From assembly GCA_903813345.2 (NCBI GenBank), contig CAIIXF020000003.1, positions 15,578,931-15,638,930 of the forward strand: a stretch of 60,000 nucleotides of DNA, read 5' to 3'. Within the stretch, counting starts at the first letter, position 1, and each line of letters begins with the position of its first letter. Below the pieces are notes generated by a model. It ran no database searches, had not been told where the DNA came from, and saw nothing but the letters and a program-made list of their open reading frames with translations. The stretch comes from Owenia fusiformis. Taxonomy: Eukaryota; Annelida; Polychaeta; Sabellida; Oweniidae. Shown in pieces: positions 59,681 to 60,000 of the stretch. A program made the translations under genes and the position numbers.

Positions 59681-60000
59681 CTAGAAATGACAAAAATCAA
59701 CAATGGGCCAACATCGATACCATAATCACATGTAGCACAAACAAAGCATTGTTCTATGCATCGCAAATATTTTGAACTAAACCACACAATGTTATCACCC
59801 CGGAATAGCCTGGCAACGGAAAAGTCTGATACCGTTGTCACAAATGGCGGACATAACCGTCGCTTCAATTAGATTTTCATGAACTGTATGTTTAATAGAG
59901 CACCTAGACTAAATTCCTTTGGAACAACAATCAATCAAAGTGTCTCAATACTCATTGTACAGTTAATAATGTTCTACCATCGAAATAAAGTCTTTAATTT

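Overview
This is AT-rich animal nuclear DNA. Split genes have GT/AG introns in consistent phase, and the introns are large and packed with mobile elements. Three protein-coding genes can be supported: the 3' end of a PRELI-domain lipid-transfer gene (PRELID3/slowmo type, + strand, 936-2667), a five-exon NIT-domain membrane guanylate cyclase (+ strand, 17332-43642), and part of a pancreatic-lipase-family gene (- strand, 59680-54646). NIT-domain guanylate cyclases together with this repeat spectrum (CCGTC-type dispersed repeats, foldback elements, Tc1/mariner, pogo and CR1/Jockey-like LINE debris) suggest a marine invertebrate, such as a hemichordate, amphioxus, annelid or mollusc. The species cannot be fixed from the window alone.

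Layout: 1-2.7 kb, dispersed repeat R1 and the PRELID3 terminal exons, including a duplicated alternative exon. 2.7-7 kb, intergenic with minisatellites. 7.05-9.42 kb, a 2.4-kb element with near-perfect 84-bp terminal inverted repeats (TIRs) and a Tc1-like transposase relic inside. 9.4-17.3 kb, palindromes and MITEs, including two nested elements with 9-bp target-site duplications (TSDs). 17.3-43.8 kb, the guanylate cyclase gene. Its introns hold a broken LINE, a 240-bp tandem repeat, a foldback with RSS-like termini, a 3.8-kb element with about 540-bp TIRs, and a two-level nest: a 6.7-kb LTR retrotransposon without coding capacity inserted into a 2.9-kb long-TIR element that carries C2H2 fingers and a retroelement C-terminal tail. 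43.8-54.6 kb, repeats: a second R1 copy, a second 9-bp-TSD MITE, a pogo/Tigger remnant, a satellite-bearing element, a LINE piece and a minisatellite. 54.6-59.7 kb, lipase exons with a third R1 copy split by several insertions in one intron.

The genes do not form a pathway. The cyclase is a predicted membrane receptor making cGMP, PRELID3 a mitochondrial intermembrane-space lipid carrier, and the lipase a predicted secreted esterase. The most notable points are the forced mutually exclusive exon pair in PRELID3, several MITE families with clean TSDs (9 bp, 5 bp and 4 bp, one with an empty site in this window), the LTR element with a tRNA-Leu primer site, and a recurring class of palindromes.
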